Below the pieces are notes generated by a model. The model did no database searches. It was not told the origin of the DNA and saw only the letters and a list, made by a program, of their open reading frames with translations. Of a stretch of 6,396 nucleotides of DNA, positions 4,751 through 6,396 are shown one piece after another (the first letter of the stretch is position 1; each line of letters opens with the position of its first letter). This DNA comes from Alphaproteobacteria bacterium (GTDB lineage Bacteria; Pseudomonadota; Alphaproteobacteria; Rhizobiales; Xanthobacteraceae): NCBI GenBank assembly GCA_005884465.1, contig VAZH01000164.1:1-6396 (forward strand). Direction: 5' to 3'. The position numbers and the translations under genes were made by a program.

Positions 4751-4924
4751 TTGCAACTCGATATCATCGTTCCCGTTGTAATGAGTTGCGCGCTGCTGTG
4801 GTGGGTGAGCCGCGGCGTGAGCTGGACCACGCGCCTGGTGGTGACGGTCATCACGCTGGCGGTGATCATTTGTATTCTGCTGTTCGAGCGGTCCGGCCTC
4901 TACGTCATTCCGTGGCGGGAGTGA
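4751..4924 (+). CDS. Small two-helix membrane protein with TTG start
   Basis: A 57-codon frame begins with TTG at 4751 after a GAGG ribosome site (4743-4746) and ends in TGA at 4922-4924. Two hydrophobic segments (about residues 4-19 and 28-45) are separated by a short SRGVSWTTR turn, and the end is FERSGLYVIPWRE, a polar aromatic tail. An ATG at 4781 would give only 47 residues and lose most of the first helix. It begins 19 bases after the stop of the porin-signature protein gene, so co-transcription is likely. I do not recognise the family. The clean hydrophobic pattern with GC-rich third positions supports coding; the start is uncertain. Confidence 0.6.
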   Translation: MQLDIIVPVVMSCALLWWVSRGVSWTTRLVVTVITLAVIICILLFERSGLYVIPWRE

Positions 4925-4930
4925 ACGAGC

Positions 4931-4966
4931 GAACCCGAATCGGGGGTTCCCGGAGTGCAATTGCAC
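4931..4966. terminator. Hairpins between convergent genes, possible weak terminator
   Basis: GAACCC (4931-4936) pairs with GGGTTC (4944-4949), and directly after it lies the perfect 12-base palindrome GTGCAATTGCAC (4955-4966). Both fall in the gap between the plus-strand operon end (4924) and the minus-strand GST end (4968). No T-run follows on either strand, so termination by this element is inferred from position alone. Confidence 0.35.
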
Positions 4967-4967
4967 C

Positions 4968-5615
4968 TCACGACATCGGCGGCGCGACGAATTGCGCAAA
5001 TCCGGCGCGGCCCGAAAATTGCGCGAACCAGCGTTCGAGGTGGGCGAGCGGCGGTTTGCTGATGCCCTCGACCCCGAACCAGCGCCTTGCATAGGCACCG
5101 AGCGCGATGTCGGCGAGGGTAAAATCCTCGCCTTCGATGAACCGCCGCGTCTCCAGCTGCGCGTCGACGATGCGCCACTGCGCGGCCTCGGCGTCGGCAT
5201 CTTTCTGGATCGCGACCATGTCCCGTTGCTCGACCGGCGTTCGCACCAGTGCCCAGAACACCGGTCGGTCGACCGGCTGCAAGGTCGAAAGCGTCCAGTC
5301 GAGCCACCGGTCGACACTCGCGCGCCGCTTCGGCGCCTGCGGATAGATCGGCGATCCCTCCCGATAGGCGAGCACGAGATAGCGCATGATCGAATTGGAT
5401 TCCCAAAGCACGAAATCGCCGTCCACCAGCGTCGGGACGCGCCCGTTCGGATTCATCGCGAGGTAGGCGGGCTCGTTGTTGCGGCCGAACGCCATGCCGG
5501 CATCGATGCGCTCATAGGTGAGATCGAGTTCGCGTAAGCACCACAGCACTTTTTGAACATTGACCGAATTGGCGCGGCCCCAGATCGTCAGTTGTCCCGG
5601 TTGGTTGTTCGGCAC
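4968..5615 (-). CDS. Glutathione S-transferase family protein
   Basis: The 215-residue length is normal for a cytosolic GST. The N-terminal thioredoxin-like domain (about 8-85) contains GRANSVNVQK, with S17 as the likely glutathione-activating serine of theta/GstB-like enzymes. It also has NPNGRVPTL (55-63) with cis-proline P61, and the glutathione-binding pair E72-S73 in LWESNSI. The C-terminal helical domain carries the N-capping box T166-L-A-D169 in FTLADIAL. It probably conjugates glutathione to electrophiles or reduces peroxides; the substrate cannot be read from the sequence. It starts with GTG (5613-5615), supported by GGGAGCGA about 7 bases upstream; no better ATG exists before the domain. 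The 26-residue peptide gene upstream has its own terminator, so the GST is probably transcribed separately. Confidence 0.9.
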   Translation of the reverse strand: MPNNQPGQLTIWGRANSVNVQKVLWCLRELDLTYERIDAGMAFGRNNEPAYLAMNPNGRVPTLVDGDFVLWESNSIMRYLVLAYREGSPIYPQAPKRRASVDRWLDWTLSTLQPVDRPVFWALVRTPVEQRDMVAIQKDADAEAAQWRIVDAQLETRRFIEGEDFTLADIALGAYARRWFGVEGISKPPLAHLERWFAQFSGRAGFAQFVAPPMS

Positions 5616-5646
5616 GGTTGTTCGCTCCCGATATCAGCCGCTCTGC

Positions 5647-5672
5647 AAAAAGGCCCCGCCATTGACGGAGCC
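5647..5672 (-). terminator. Intrinsic terminator after the 26-residue peptide gene
   Basis: Read on the minus strand, GGCTCCGTC pairs with GGCGGGGCC (nine pairs, two of them G-U) around an AAT loop, followed by TTTTT (5647-5651). It begins about 30 bases after the peptide's stop and before the GST gene, so it separates the two. Confidence 0.65.
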
Positions 5673-5701
5673 CGATTTGCGCAGGTATGCTTGGTCAAGC
5701 G

Positions 5702-5782
5702 TCAGCGGCCGAAGAACAGCCACAACAGAATAATCACCGGTATAGGCACGCCCAGCAACCAGAGCAAAATTCCACGTCCCAT
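5702..5782 (-). CDS. 26-residue hydrophobic membrane peptide
   Basis: ATG at 5780-5782 to TGA at 5702-5704 encodes MGRG, then about 20 strongly hydrophobic residues interrupted by a GVPIP kink, then FFGR. It reads as a single transmembrane helix with a basic residue at each end. A near-ideal ribosome site, GGAGGAG (5786-5792), lies 3 bases upstream of the ATG. It has an EcfG-like promoter upstream and an intrinsic terminator downstream, so it forms a complete gene of its own. From memory, similar MGRGILLWLLG-type peptides occur in other rhizobial genomes, usually unannotated or hypothetical; I cannot verify that here. Function unknown. A stress-induced membrane peptide would be inference from the promoter. 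Confidence 0.72.
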   Translation of the reverse strand: MGRGILLWLLGVPIPVIILLWLFFGR

Positions 5783-5815
5783 GATCTCCTCCATGCATTC
5801 TTCACGTGATTCAAC

Positions 5816-5840
5816 AATGCAAAAGGCGAGATTGGGTTCC
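5816..5840 (-). promoter_or_regulatory. EcfG-like promoter for the 26-residue peptide gene
   Basis: On the minus strand GGAAC (5836-5840), a 16-base spacer and CATT (5816-5819) match GGAAC-N16/17-CGTT with one mismatch in the -10. Initiation near 5809 gives a leader of about 27 bases, ending in the strong ribosome site. The GGAAC block is exact and the distance is good, but the motif is short. Confidence 0.4.
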
Positions 5841-5874
5841 AACGAAAGCAACGGAAACAGGATTTGCGGAGCGC

Positions 5875-5903
5875 CCTTTCCGGCTTCTGAATTTCAGAAA
5901 AGG
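5875..5903. terminator. Hairpin just after the glyoxalase gene, possible terminator
   Basis: TTCTGAA-T-TTCAGAA (5885-5899) is a perfect 7-bp dyad, and outside it CCTTT (5875-5879) can pair with AAAGG (5899-5903). It lies 8 bases past the glyoxalase stop (5911-5913). The T-rich stretch precedes the hairpin rather than following it on the minus strand, so it is not a canonical intrinsic terminator. Confidence 0.35.
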
Positions 5904-5910
5904 AAAAGTC

Positions 5911-6360
5911 CTACCAGTGTCCTGTGTTCGGCATCGAGGCCCACGGCTCGGCCGGCGGCTTCGCGTCGCCCTTCTGCAAAAGCTCGATCGAATGCAGATC
6001 CGGCGAGCGCACAAACGCCATCTGACCATCGCGCGGCGGGCGGTTGATGGTGATGCCCATTTTCTTCAGGCGGTCGCAGGTCGCGTAGATATCGTCGACC
6101 TCGTAGGCGAGGTGGCCGAAATAGCGGTCCTCGCCGTATTTCTCCTCATCCCAATTGTAGGTGAGTTCGACCAGCGGCGCGCCGCGTCCCTTGGCGGCTT
6201 TCAGCAGGCCCTCGTCTTCGGGGGCGCACAAGAACACCAGGGTGTATTTCGCCTTGTCGTTGTCGACGCGGCGGACTTCCTTCAATCCCAGCGCATCCCG
6301 GTAGAATTTCAGCGCGTTGTCGAGGTTGCGGACGCGCAGCATGGTGTGGAGATAACGCAT
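5911..6360 (-). CDS. gloA: Lactoylglutathione lyase (glyoxalase I)
   Basis: The 149-residue VOC-fold enzyme converts the hemithioacetal of methylglyoxal and glutathione to S-lactoylglutathione in the cytosol. The four metal ligands known from E. coli GloA (H5, E56, H74, E122) have counterparts here: H5 in LHTMLRV, E65 in VELTYNW, H83 in FGHLAYEV and E126 in HSIELLQ. The short loops and LHTMLRV/ELTYNW motifs match the Ni/Co-type bacterial class rather than the longer Zn-type. The C-terminal tail (about 131-149, Pro-rich, ending NTGHW) is longer than in E. coli; I recall a similar tail in other alphaproteobacterial members. ATG at 6358-6360 is preceded by AGGAAAC about 1-7 bases upstream and GGGAG further up; it aligns with the family N-terminus. 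The glutathione-dependent GST lies downstream on the same strand, past the small peptide gene. Confidence 0.95.
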   Translation of the reverse strand: MRYLHTMLRVRNLDNALKFYRDALGLKEVRRVDNDKAKYTLVFLCAPEDEGLLKAAKGRGAPLVELTYNWDEEKYGEDRYFGHLAYEVDDIYATCDRLKKMGITINRPPRDGQMAFVRSPDLHSIELLQKGDAKPPAEPWASMPNTGHW

Positions 6361-6396
6361 GTTTCCTGTCTCCCTGGATATATTGAAGAGATTGGC

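Noticed and set aside
4924..4950. EcfG-like GGAAC...CGTT on the minus strand.
   Set aside because: The spacer is 18 bases, one too long, and it would fire into the 3' end of the opposing operon with no minus-strand gene start nearby.
5602..5624. Direct repeat GGTTGTTCG around the GST start codon.
   Set aside because: Only nine bases, two copies; likely chance, with no known function in initiation.

Overview
The window looks like ordinary chromosome from a GC-rich alphaproteobacterium of the Bradyrhizobium/Rhodopseudomonas type. This rests on four things: the GC-rich third codon positions; several small secreted or membrane proteins in rhizobial style, one carrying the signature found near the N-terminus of rhizobial porins; a perfect CtrA-type box; and two near-matches to the EcfG general-stress promoter. 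The genus is inference. I see no phage, plasmid, transposon, CRISPR or toxin-antitoxin genes.

Layout, left to right. (1) 1-1714, minus strand: an HdeD/DUF308 membrane protein cut by the window edge, and upstream of it a PrsW-family intramembrane protease with its motif residues intact. (2) 1715-2290: a control region with a dyad and an EcfG-like promoter, then a 72-residue secreted protein with a lysine-rich tail (plus strand) and a strong intrinsic terminator. (3) 2313-2898, minus strand: two short genes, one for a small secreted protein and one for a small membrane peptide. (4) 2899-3720: a largely gene-free stretch with a long perfect hairpin, a CtrA box and a strong plus-strand terminator about 100 bases further on (possibly a small RNA). 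A competing 52-codon minus-strand ORF covers the same bases as the RNA. (5) 3722-3796: tRNA-Glu(UUC), minus strand. (6) 4196-4924, plus strand: an operon-like set of a single-domain PilZ protein, a short secreted protein with a porin-type signature, and a 57-codon two-helix membrane protein with a TTG start. (7) 4968-6360, minus strand: a glutathione S-transferase, a 26-residue membrane peptide with its own promoter, ribosome site and terminator, and a Ni-type glyoxalase I.

How the genes may work together. Glyoxalase I and the GST both use glutathione, for methylglyoxal and for electrophile or peroxide detoxification. HdeD, PrsW and the EcfG-like promoters fit envelope or general stress, but the sequence does not prove a shared regulon. 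PilZ points to c-di-GMP input into the small envelope-protein operon.

I do not see a clear new multi-gene system. The items most worth a second look are the CtrA-box RNA candidate, the self-contained 26-residue peptide gene, the porin-signature mini-protein, and the hairpin that overlaps the PilZ ribosome binding site.
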